Shown here: positions 1-5,430 of the stretch, one piece after another | Layout of the letters: every line of letters begins with the position of its first letter | Position numbering within the stretch: the first letter of the stretch is position 1 | Assembly (NCBI GenBank): GCA_003694325.1 | Contig: RFKJ01000680.1 | Coordinates: 1-6,161, forward strand | Reading direction: 5' to 3' | Length of the DNA stretch: 6,161 nucleotides | Origin: Deltaproteobacteria bacterium | GTDB lineage: Bacteria > Myxococcota_A > UBA796 > UBA2385 | Notes under the pieces: generated by a model | What the model was told of the DNA's origin: nothing | The model's database searches: none | The model's input: the letters and a program-made list of their open reading frames with translations, nothing else | Made by a program: the position numbers and the translations under genes

Positions 1-14
1 GATACGGGCAGGCC

Positions 15-425
15 ATGCACCAGCACACCCTGATCCTCGGCCCGTTTCCCCGGGGGCTCACCGACATCACCGGCCCGGTCCGCCAGGCCCTGGCCGGCGG
101 CGGGCTTCGCGACGGGCTCTGTCACCTGTTCATCCACCACACCTCGGCGTCGCTGGTGATCCAGGAGAACGCCGATCCCGACGTGCTCGCCGACCTCGAG
201 GCCGTCCTGAGCCGGCTGGTGCCCGACGGAGATCCCATCTACCGGCACGTCGACGAGGGCCCCGACGACATGCCGGCCCACGTCAAGGCCGCGTTGACGG
301 CGACCTCGTTGATGATCCCCGTGCGCGGCGGGAAGCTCGACCTGGGGACCTGGCAGGGGATCTACCTCTGGGAACATCGCAACCGAGGCGGGCGGCGGCG
401 GGTCACGGTGAGCCTGCTGGGCTGA
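15..425 (+). CDS. yjbQ: YjbQ/UPF0047 family protein (secondary thiamine-phosphate synthase-like)
   Basis: A 136-residue protein, the usual length for the YjbQ/UPF0047 family, covering the whole single domain. The family signatures are in order: RGLTDIT near residues 13-19, HHTSASL at 41-47, ENADPDV at 51-57, HVDEGPDDMPAHVK at 78-91, and GTWQGIYLWEHR at 111-122. Conserved His42, Asp80, His89 and His121 are the likely active-site or ligand residues. Family members are small cytoplasmic trimeric beta-rich proteins. E. coli YjbQ has weak thiamine-phosphate synthase activity, but the physiological role is unsettled, so the enzyme name is provisional. No strong ribosome site precedes the ATG (only GGGCAGG close by) and the frame stays open to the window edge, so translation could begin slightly upstream. 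The gene converges on the methyltransferase. Family assignment is sure; function is not. Confidence 0.93.
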   Translation: MHQHTLILGPFPRGLTDITGPVRQALAGGGLRDGLCHLFIHHTSASLVIQENADPDVLADLEAVLSRLVPDGDPIYRHVDEGPDDMPAHVKAALTATSLMIPVRGGKLDLGTWQGIYLWEHRNRGGRRRVTVSLLG

Positions 426-462
426 CGCTTCCGGGTCGACCGCGCTTCGCCTTGGAGGCGGC

Positions 463-483
463 GGGTTCCCCATCGGGGAACCC
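463..483. terminator. GC-rich hairpin between convergent genes, possible bidirectional terminator
   Basis: A perfect 9-bp inverted repeat (GGGTTCCCC, loop ATC, GGGGAACCC) lies in the 72-base gap between the yjbQ-like stop (425) and the methyltransferase stop (498). A weaker 5-bp hairpin (CGCCT, loop TGG, AGGCG) sits just before it at 448-460. Neither strand has a T-tract after the stem, so this is not a textbook intrinsic terminator. Its strength and position between two converging stops still make a termination or transcript-end role the most likely one. Confidence 0.45.
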
Positions 484-497
484 CACGGCGGCCGGGG

Positions 498-1676
498 TCA
501 GGGCTCGAACAGGCCCGGGAGCGGCAGGGTTTGGTTGCGCCGCTCCGGTTCGCGACGGGAAGGTCGGGCGTCGTCGTTCGCCGGGTCCCGAGGAGTGTCG
601 TGGGCTGGAGCGTCGGGTGCAGGAGCCGCCGCCGGCGCGTGGTCGGCGACCACGCCAGCGGTGGTGTGCTCGATCTGCGCGGGGACGAACAGCTCGAGAT
701 CGACCTCCTGGCGCGTCATCACCGGGAAGCCGTAGGGGCGGGAGGTGTGGCGGAACGCCTTGCCCGCGGCCTCCCGGTCGGCCACGAAGGCGAGGTGGTC
801 GCGCAACCGCCGGGATGCCCGCTGTCGTCCCTCGGCCACGGAGTCCGCGAGGCTGCGCAGGACCCCGGCGGCCAGCTCGGGGTCCCGCTCCACGCCCAGG
901 CTGGAGCGACCGCTGGCCAGCGCGGCCGCCATGGTCGTCCCGGTGCCGACGAATGGGTCCAGTACGGTGTCCCCCTGCATGGAGTACATCTGGATGAGCC
1001 GGTAGGGCAGTTCGAGGGGAAAGGCGCCGCTGCGGTCGCGGGCCGTACGCTCGCCCAGCCCCTGGCGGGCGCCGACCAGGTCCGACCACAGGTCGGAGAA
1101 CCACAGGTTGCGCTCCTCCCAGAAGAAGGCCGACCGGGCCCGGATCCGCTTCTCGGCGGCGGTGAACCGGCGCTTGCCGCCCTTGCGGAACACCAGCACG
1201 TACTCGTGCTCGTAGGTGACATAGGCCCCGGCGGGCAGCATTCCCGACCCCATGAACTTGGTGGGGGCGTTGGTGGGCTTGCGCCAGAGGATGTCGGGCA
1301 GCGGCGTCAGGCCGAGGCGCTGCAGGGCGACCGAGATGCGGGCGTGGTTGGGGTACAGGGCGAACCGACCGGCGACGGTGCGGGTGGCATCGCCGATGTT
1401 GATGCAGGCGAAGCCTCCCGGCTGGAGCACCCGGGCGCACTCGACCCACACCGAGTCGAGCACGCGGTGCATCTCCTCGAAGGCCGCCATCCCCTCGCCG
1501 GCCTGCAGCAGGGCCACAGACTGCGGCGACAACGCCGCGAAGGTCGGGTCCCACATCCCGATCATCGGGTAGGGCGGCGAGGTGACGATGAGCTGCACCG
1601 AGCCGTCGGCGATCGGCGAGAGGTCCCGGGCGTCGCCGATGACGAGCCGATGGGTGGTGACCAGGGAGGCTGCCAC
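498..1676 (-). CDS. Site-specific DNA methyltransferase, beta class (SPPY type)
   Basis: A predicted 392-residue S-adenosylmethionine-dependent DNA methyltransferase. The catalytic motif IV, TSPPYP, is at residues 32-37. It precedes the motif X-like stretch FPLELPYRLIQMYS (219-232) and the AdoMet-binding motif I, DPFVGTGTT (240-248), followed by GVERD (261-265). This permuted order defines the beta class. SPPY suggests N4-cytosine as target, although N6-adenine cannot be excluded. Residues 131-215 probably contain the target-recognition part. After the catalytic core there is a helical segment, an Ala/Pro-rich linker (about 346-366) and a charged tail ending LPGLFEP. I chose the GTG at 1676 because it lies just ahead of the conserved core. 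The longer reading to an ATG at 1826 or GTG at 1838 adds a low-complexity segment that overlaps the next gene's start. No clear Shine-Dalgarno supports the GTG. No restriction enzyme is visible in the window, so it looks solitary. Confidence 0.92.
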   Translation of the reverse strand: MAASLVTTHRLVIGDARDLSPIADGSVQLIVTSPPYPMIGMWDPTFAALSPQSVALLQAGEGMAAFEEMHRVLDSVWVECARVLQPGGFACINIGDATRTVAGRFALYPNHARISVALQRLGLTPLPDILWRKPTNAPTKFMGSGMLPAGAYVTYEHEYVLVFRKGGKRRFTAAEKRIRARSAFFWEERNLWFSDLWSDLVGARQGLGERTARDRSGAFPLELPYRLIQMYSMQGDTVLDPFVGTGTTMAAALASGRSSLGVERDPELAAGVLRSLADSVAEGRQRASRRLRDHLAFVADREAAGKAFRHTSRPYGFPVMTRQEVDLELFVPAQIEHTTAGVVADHAPAAAPAPDAPAHDTPRDPANDDARPSRREPERRNQTLPLPGLFEP

Positions 1677-1749
1677 GGGGGATCCGGGTTCAGGAAGGAA
1701 GGATTGCCCGACGTCGTGACCCGCCGGTCGGTGCGCTGTGGCACCCTCG

Positions 1750-1779
1750 GATATCCCGAGTCGTGACGGTGGGAGGCAA
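1750..1779 (-). promoter_or_regulatory. Possible sigma-70-like promoter for the methyltransferase
   Basis: Read on the minus strand there is TTGCCT (1779-1774) as a -35, an 18-base spacer, and GATATC (1755-1750) as a -10. This would start transcription near 1742 and give a leader of about 65 bases before the GTG at 1676. The match is moderate (4/6 and 3/6). It agrees with the short start choice for the methyltransferase, because the upstream ATG at 1826 would lie before the promoter. Confidence 0.3.
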
Positions 1780-1811
1780 GCCTCTGGCGGCCCGTGGCGT
1801 ACAGCACCCCT

Positions 1812-1816
1812 AGGAG
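1812..1816 (+). promoter_or_regulatory. Ribosome binding site that fixes the start at 1825
   Basis: AGGAG lies 8 bases before the ATG at 1825, an ideal spacing. It decides against an in-frame upstream start at 1738, which would add 29 residues and push the hydrophobic segment away from the N-terminus. Confidence 0.75.
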
Positions 1817-1824
1817 ACCGCGAC

Positions 1825-3924
1825 ATGACCGACTTCACGCCGAGGAATGACCCCGCCGCCCGGAGCGGATGCAGCCGGGTGCTGCTGGGGGCGGGGCTCG
1901 TGCTGCTGGTCCTGAGCGTGGCCGGCGGGGGCTACCGGTGGTGGTCCGTCCGGCAGGCCCTGCGGGAGCAGCAGGCCCGGGCCGAGGAGCAGTTCGGGCC
2001 GGTGTTCGACAAGCTCGACGAGGCAGTCCGCAGCGAGCAGGGGCCGGGCTACGACATCGACGAGACGATCAAGGTCATCCACGAAATCGACCTGGCGCTG
2101 CAGGAATCGGAGTCCCTCGGTGACTGGCTCCAGCAGATGGCCCGGCGGGACTACCACGACGTCGCGCCCGAGGTGCTCGCCGCCCGCAAGGAGCTGATGG
2201 AGGTCCTGTTCGAGATCTACGCCAAGCAGGCGGAGATCGAGGACCAGGAGGAGATGTGGGGGTTGACCAGCGAGCTGCTGCTGAGTGCGCTCTCGGTGGT
2301 CGGCGGCGACGCGGACCTGGGTCCCCTGGGACCCTCCGGCACCCTCCAGGTCGATCGCGAGCAGGCCCGCGCCCTCCTCGAACAGCTCAAGGAACGGCAG
2401 GACGCCCGCCTGCAGCTCGGCCGCGACGAGCGAGCCCTGGAGAACAAGCTCATCGACAGGCTGGTCGCCTACGCCGACGTGTACCACCGCTACGTCGAGG
2501 AGTGGGATCGTCTCTGCACGGTCCGGGACCGCGCCTACCTCGCGGTGGCCAACGCGGACTGGGACACCGCCGTGTCGGCCGCGGATGCGGCCATCGCGAT
2601 GGCCCCGCACGAACGCGAGGCCCACATCCTCAAGGCGCTGGCGCTCATCGAGAGCGGGCGGATCGCCGACCCGGAGACGGCCGGGGACGTGGAGCGACTG
2701 CTGGCCGAGTACATCGACCGCCACCCCGATCGGACCGCTCCGGCGTTCCTCCTCCGCGGCGTGCTCCACGCCCGCCTGGGCGACCTCGACGCGGCCCGTC
2801 TCGACCTGCAGCAGGCCGCCGCCTACTACCCCCGGCAGGCCGACGCGCTGGGGGACATGCTGGACCCGTACCGGATGCGGTCCTACCTGCGGAAGACGCG
2901 CGAGGGCAGCTACGTCATCGAGCTGTACAAGTCGACGATGCTGGGGGCCGGGTACATGAGCCCCGACCTCCAGCAGGCGCGGCTGCTGTTCGATGCGGGT
3001 GATTTCGAGGGGGGCCGGGCCAAGGTCCTCGACCACTTCAGCCGGCGTCGCGCCCAGGAGCAGTGGGACTTCCTGCTGTCGGACATCGAGTTCGCCCAGG
3101 TCCTGCTCGGCGAGGACTTCCGGCGGATCTTCCCCGAGGACCAGTACCTCGATCTCGTGGTGAAGCCGGGGTTGATCGGCAGCCGGCTGTCGGTGGGGGT
3201 GCGCAACCGCAGCGACCGCACCCTGCACAACGCCACCCTCGTGCTGGCGCTGCACTTCACCGACATGCACCCTGATGACTACGAACCCGTCGTCGCCGGG
3301 GACACCCGGCCGGCGGTGCTGGCCCACGAGACCACCGATTTCGGCAGCGTCGAGATCGACTTCGACCTGTGGGGCAAGCACAAGAGCGTCGACGACATCG
3401 TGACCCACCGGGCCATCCTGGTGGCCAACGAGGCGGTCCTGTGGGTCGACACGGATGAATACAAGATCGCCGAGGCGCGGGAGTTCCACGATCCCGACGC
3501 GGCGACGGCGATGGCCCGGGCCGAGGCGGAGGCTCGCGCCGCCGTGGCAGCCGGCGGCCGGTCGCGTCATGGCCTGGTCGAACGGATCCTGGCCGACGCT
3601 CGCTCGGGTTCGTCGATCCGGATCGACGACAAGGCCCTGCTCAAGGACGGGGTGACCATCACCCTGCCCAAGGAGCTGGCGGTCCTGCGGCCGCTGTTCC
3701 GGTTGCAGTACGGCGACGAGGTGTTCACCGCCGACGACAACCTCATCGTGGGGGACCGGATCGAGCTGCGCTTCGACAGCGTCGACGACTTCGGCTCGGG
3801 GGAGCACCGCGGGGACCAGCTCCAGCTCGTCGCGAGCACCGTGCTCGGGGACCTGGTCTGGACCTGGGGACCGGAAGGCGGCAGCCGCTTCCGGCTCATC
3901 AACGTTGTGGGGCAGGGCGGGTAG
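1825..3924 (+). CDS. Membrane-anchored coiled-coil/TPR-like protein of unknown function
   Basis: A 699-residue protein I do not recognise as a named family. After a short Arg-containing N-terminus comes one hydrophobic segment (residues 18-36, VLLGAGLVLLVLSVAGGGY) with no lipobox, probably a signal anchor that leaves the rest outside the inner membrane. Charged helical stretches likely to form coiled coils follow at about 43-70, 113-145 and 176-228, interrupted by a Gly/Pro linker at 160-174. Residues 233-279, 303-338 and 381-408 look like tetratricopeptide-type helical hairpins (AYLAVANADWDTAVSAADAA; AFLLRGVLHARLGDLDAARL; LLFDAGDFEGGRAKVL). The C-terminal third is beta-rich: about 441-545 reads like an Ig-type sandwich, then an Ala/Glu-rich helix (556-577), then a second beta-rich segment (600-699). 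This layout suggests a scaffold or protein-binding role in the envelope. No enzyme motif is visible. The gene stands alone on its strand. The existence of the gene is sure; its function is unknown. Confidence 0.9.
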   Translation: MTDFTPRNDPAARSGCSRVLLGAGLVLLVLSVAGGGYRWWSVRQALREQQARAEEQFGPVFDKLDEAVRSEQGPGYDIDETIKVIHEIDLALQESESLGDWLQQMARRDYHDVAPEVLAARKELMEVLFEIYAKQAEIEDQEEMWGLTSELLLSALSVVGGDADLGPLGPSGTLQVDREQARALLEQLKERQDARLQLGRDERALENKLIDRLVAYADVYHRYVEEWDRLCTVRDRAYLAVANADWDTAVSAADAAIAMAPHEREAHILKALALIESGRIADPETAGDVERLLAEYIDRHPDRTAPAFLLRGVLHARLGDLDAARLDLQQAAAYYPRQADALGDMLDPYRMRSYLRKTREGSYVIELYKSTMLGAGYMSPDLQQARLLFDAGDFEGGRAKVLDHFSRRRAQEQWDFLLSDIEFAQVLLGEDFRRIFPEDQYLDLVVKPGLIGSRLSVGVRNRSDRTLHNATLVLALHFTDMHPDDYEPVVAGDTRPAVLAHETTDFGSVEIDFDLWGKHKSVDDIVTHRAILVANEAVLWVDTDEYKIAEAREFHDPDAATAMARAEAEARAAVAAGGRSRHGLVERILADARSGSSIRIDDKALLKDGVTITLPKELAVLRPLFRLQYGDEVFTADDNLIVGDRIELRFDSVDDFGSGEHRGDQLQLVASTVLGDLVWTWGPEGGSRFRLINVVGQGG

Positions 3925-3957
3925 GCCCGGCGGCAGACCGGGCGTCGCCCGGGCGAC
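3925..3957. terminator. Paired hairpins between convergent genes, possible terminator
   Basis: Directly after the TAG of the membrane protein, GCCCGG (3925-3930) and CCGGGC (3938-3943) can pair across a 7-base loop. Immediately after comes a perfect 14-base palindrome, GTCGCCCGGGCGAC (3944-3957). Both lie in the 55-base gap before the stop of the converging YdeI-family gene. Neither strand has a T-tract, so a terminator role rests on position and stem strength only. Confidence 0.35.
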
Positions 3958-3979
3958 CGATCGGGTGGGTGCCGCGATT

Positions 3980-4603
3980 TCAGCGTTCGTGGAAGCCCTT
4001 CCCCTCGAGGATCTTCGGAATGCAGCGCTGGGCGCGCCGGGTGCGGGTGGTGGCCTGTTTCGCACCGGAGACGTACAGGATGAAGCTGCGGCGGCGACCG
4101 GGGGTCAAGGCATCGAAGGCTGCCCGCAGCCGAGGATCTGCATCGAGGACCTCCTCCAACTCGACCGGAACCGGCTCCGGCGACTCGCGAACCGGCACGC
4201 GGGCCCCGGCTCGCTCCAGGGCGATGGCCTCGTCGAGGAGCCGCTTCACCAGGCCCTGGCGTCGGTGCACCTGTTCGGCCGAGGTGAACCGGAGCTGGCG
4301 CACTGCCCGGGAATTTGCCCCGGGTGCATCCAGCAAGCCGTCCTCGTCGGTGAGCAGCGCGCCCTTGAAGAAGGCGAGGCAGCAGAAATCCTGGAAGGCC
4401 GTCAGCATCACCACGTTCCGGCCATCCAGCGTGTAGCAGGGTGAGCCCCACTTCATCTCCTCCCGCAACTCCGTCTCCAACAGCAGGGCACGCAGCGCGA
4501 CCAGGGGCTCGGTCCACTGGTGGACCTTGCACTGCGGCGTCCGAAACCGCTCGCATCGACCGCAGCCATGCTGCAGGTAGGAGTCGGCGCTGGTCGTGTT
4601 CAT
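3980..4603 (-). CDS. YdeI/DUF1801 family protein
   Basis: A 207-residue cytoplasmic protein with the two-part layout of the YdeI family. The DUF1801 part covers about residues 30-125 and holds EEMKWGSPCYTLDGRNVVML (48-67) and FFKGALL (78-84). The C-terminal part resembles the OmdA/YdeI region and ends LTPGRRRSFILYVSGAK...RCIPKILEGKGF. The biochemical function of the family is not established; links to stress or antimicrobial-peptide resistance come from a few members. An N-terminal Cys cluster (C14, C17, C25, with H28) could bind metal. The ATG at 4603 was chosen because the family similarity starts right after it. The open frame runs on upstream to about 4921, but that part is low-complexity and overlaps the lipoprotein gene. 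There is no evident Shine-Dalgarno. The gene converges with the membrane-protein gene and diverges from the lipoprotein gene. Confidence 0.88.
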   Translation of the reverse strand: MNTTSADSYLQHGCGRCERFRTPQCKVHQWTEPLVALRALLLETELREEMKWGSPCYTLDGRNVVMLTAFQDFCCLAFFKGALLTDEDGLLDAPGANSRAVRQLRFTSAEQVHRRQGLVKRLLDEAIALERAGARVPVRESPEPVPVELEEVLDADPRLRAAFDALTPGRRRSFILYVSGAKQATTRTRRAQRCIPKILEGKGFHER

Positions 4604-4821
4604 CGGGGCCGTCGGGGGTGGTGGGGACACGGCGGACGATGGTACCCCCGATTGCTGTCTCGCCGAGTCCTGCGACCCCCGCTGCCCATCGGTGACGAGG
4701 AAGGGACGTGACTTCCCACCGTGCTCGTGTCGGGCGCAGCACCGCCGTCCACCCATCGCAACGCCGCGACACCGGCCCGTTTGGAGGCTACGCTGGTCCC
4801 GGGGCACGGGGAGGAGGCGAC
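4604..4821. promoter_or_regulatory. Divergent intergenic region with weak promoter candidates
   Basis: A 218-base gap between the YdeI-family gene (-) and the lipoprotein gene (+), with no convincing gene in it. For the lipoprotein, GCGACA (4766-4771), a 17-base spacer and TACGCT (4789-4794) form a possible promoter that would start near 4801. For the YdeI-family gene, TACCAT on the minus strand (4644-4639) is a possible -10 but has no good -35. I saw no operator-like dyad or riboswitch-like structure. Confidence 0.3.
4812..4817 (+). promoter_or_regulatory. Strong ribosome binding site of the lipoprotein gene
   Basis: A consensus AGGAGG lies 4 bases before the ATG at 4822 and 10 bases before an in-frame ATG at 4828. 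Either could be used; the resulting signal peptides differ by two residues. The site rules out the longer frame from 4708, which would bury the signal peptide. Confidence 0.75.
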
Positions 4822-5424
4822 ATGTGGATGTGGTGTGGGCTGCTGGTGGCGGCGCTGGCCGTGGGTTGTGGAGCCGACGACGACGGGGATGACACCGGGT
4901 CGGTCGGCGATGGTGGGGCATCCGACGGCGGCACCGGGGATGGCGGCGCCGGGGATGGCGGTACTGCGGGGACCGACATCGCGTCCCGGCTCACCCGCAC
5001 CGGGGGCTGTTCCGACCTCGTCGTCTGGGCCACCAGCGACGACGAGACCTGGGCTTTGTGGGTGGTCGAGGACGGCGGGATGGTGCAGGCCGCCCACGAT
5101 GCCGGCGCCACCATCAGCTCGACCTGGGACATGGGCATGGACCTGACGGATGCGCCGGATGTCACGGTGCTCCAGGGAAGCAACCTCGGCGTGCTGTTCT
5201 GCAACGACGTGGCCGAGACCTACACCATCGACCATCAGTGGACCATGGTGGACGGCACGCTCACCATCGAGGTGACTCCGACGGGGGACGCCACGAAGTG
5301 GGGAGAGATGCCGGCGGACGCCACCCTGACCGTGACCGACGGGGTCTTCTCGGCATCGGGCATCGAAGACGTGCTCATCAGCAGCTTCGAAACCACGGTG
5401 GCGGTCGGCTGGCTTCCGGGCTGA
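4822..5424 (+). CDS. Secreted lipoprotein with Gly/Asp repeat linker
   Basis: A 200-residue predicted lipoprotein. A very short signal peptide (MWMWCGLLVAALAVG) ends in a lipobox with Cys16 as the lipidated residue. It is followed by an acidic stretch (ADDDGDD) and four pentapeptide repeats of the type xGDGG or xSDGG (residues 28-47), a flexible surface tether of the kind seen in Myxococcota lipoproteins. The remaining domain (about 60-200) is compact and beta-rich. It has exactly two further cysteines, C63 in TGGCSDL and C127 in LFCND, likely a disulfide outside the cytoplasm. Other notable segments are DLVVWATSDDETWALWV (65-81), a beta-rich second half with DGTLTIEVTP, and a C-terminus reading VAVGWLPG. 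I do not recognise a named family or an enzyme motif. Acidic residues after the lipid Cys fit outer-membrane or surface placement. It diverges from the YdeI-family gene and its stop lies 6 bases from the next gene's stop. Confidence 0.85.
   Translation: MWMWCGLLVAALAVGCGADDDGDDTGSVGDGGASDGGTGDGGAGDGGTAGTDIASRLTRTGGCSDLVVWATSDDETWALWVVEDGGMVQAAHDAGATISSTWDMGMDLTDAPDVTVLQGSNLGVLFCNDVAETYTIDHQWTMVDGTLTIEVTPTGDATKWGEMPADATLTVTDGVFSASGIEDVLISSFETTVAVGWLPG
4903..4962 (+). repeat. Four 15-bp tandem units encoding xGDGG repeats
   Basis: Four consecutive 15-base units encode the pentapeptides VGDGG, ASDGG, TGDGG and AGDGG. The last two units (4933-4947 and 4948-4962) differ only at their first and last bases, while the first two are more diverged. 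This pattern suggests recent duplication of one unit, and the array may vary in copy number between strains. Confidence 0.8.
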
Positions 5425-5430
5425 ACGTCG

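Larger units (their letters stand above)
1677..1824. promoter_or_regulatory. Divergent control region with two inverted repeats
   Basis: This 148-base gap separates the methyltransferase (-) from the large membrane protein (+). It contains two short dyads: CTCGG-ATATC-CCGAG at 1746-1760 and GAGGC-AA-GCCTC at 1773-1784. They overlap, respectively, the -10 and -35 elements of a possible minus-strand promoter. I found no convincing sigma-70 promoter for the plus-strand gene. The dyads could be operators, but such short inverted repeats also arise by chance in GC-rich DNA. Confidence 0.4.

Noticed and set aside
403..1554. A 383-residue minus-strand frame overlapping the methyltransferase in another phase
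   Set aside because: It is an Arg/Gly/Pro-rich frame shadow with no recognisable domain, on the same strand as the true gene.
1739..1754. Sigma-54 promoter resembling TGGCAC upstream of the membrane-protein gene
   Set aside because: The -24-like TGGCAC is present, but at the required spacing for the -12 GC there is AT, so the essential element is missing.
531..1766. A 411-residue open frame antisense to the methyltransferase
   Set aside because: It lies opposite unmistakable methyltransferase motifs and has low-complexity Gly/Arg/Val composition, as expected for a shadow in GC-rich DNA.
1677..1838. N-terminal extension of the methyltransferase to ATG 1826 or GTG 1838
   Set aside because: The added residues are low-complexity, overlap the start of the divergent gene, and would place the start upstream of the likely promoter.
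1810..4065. A 751-residue open frame antisense to the membrane-protein gene
   Set aside because: It mirrors the codon bias of the plus-strand gene and is rich in Val, Gly, Arg and Pro without domain motifs. The plus-strand gene has a clear ribosome site and membrane segment.
4604..4921. Long N-terminal extension of the YdeI-family protein
   Set aside because: The extra 106 residues are Pro/Arg/Ser-rich, overlap the lipoprotein gene in antisense, and have no family counterpart.
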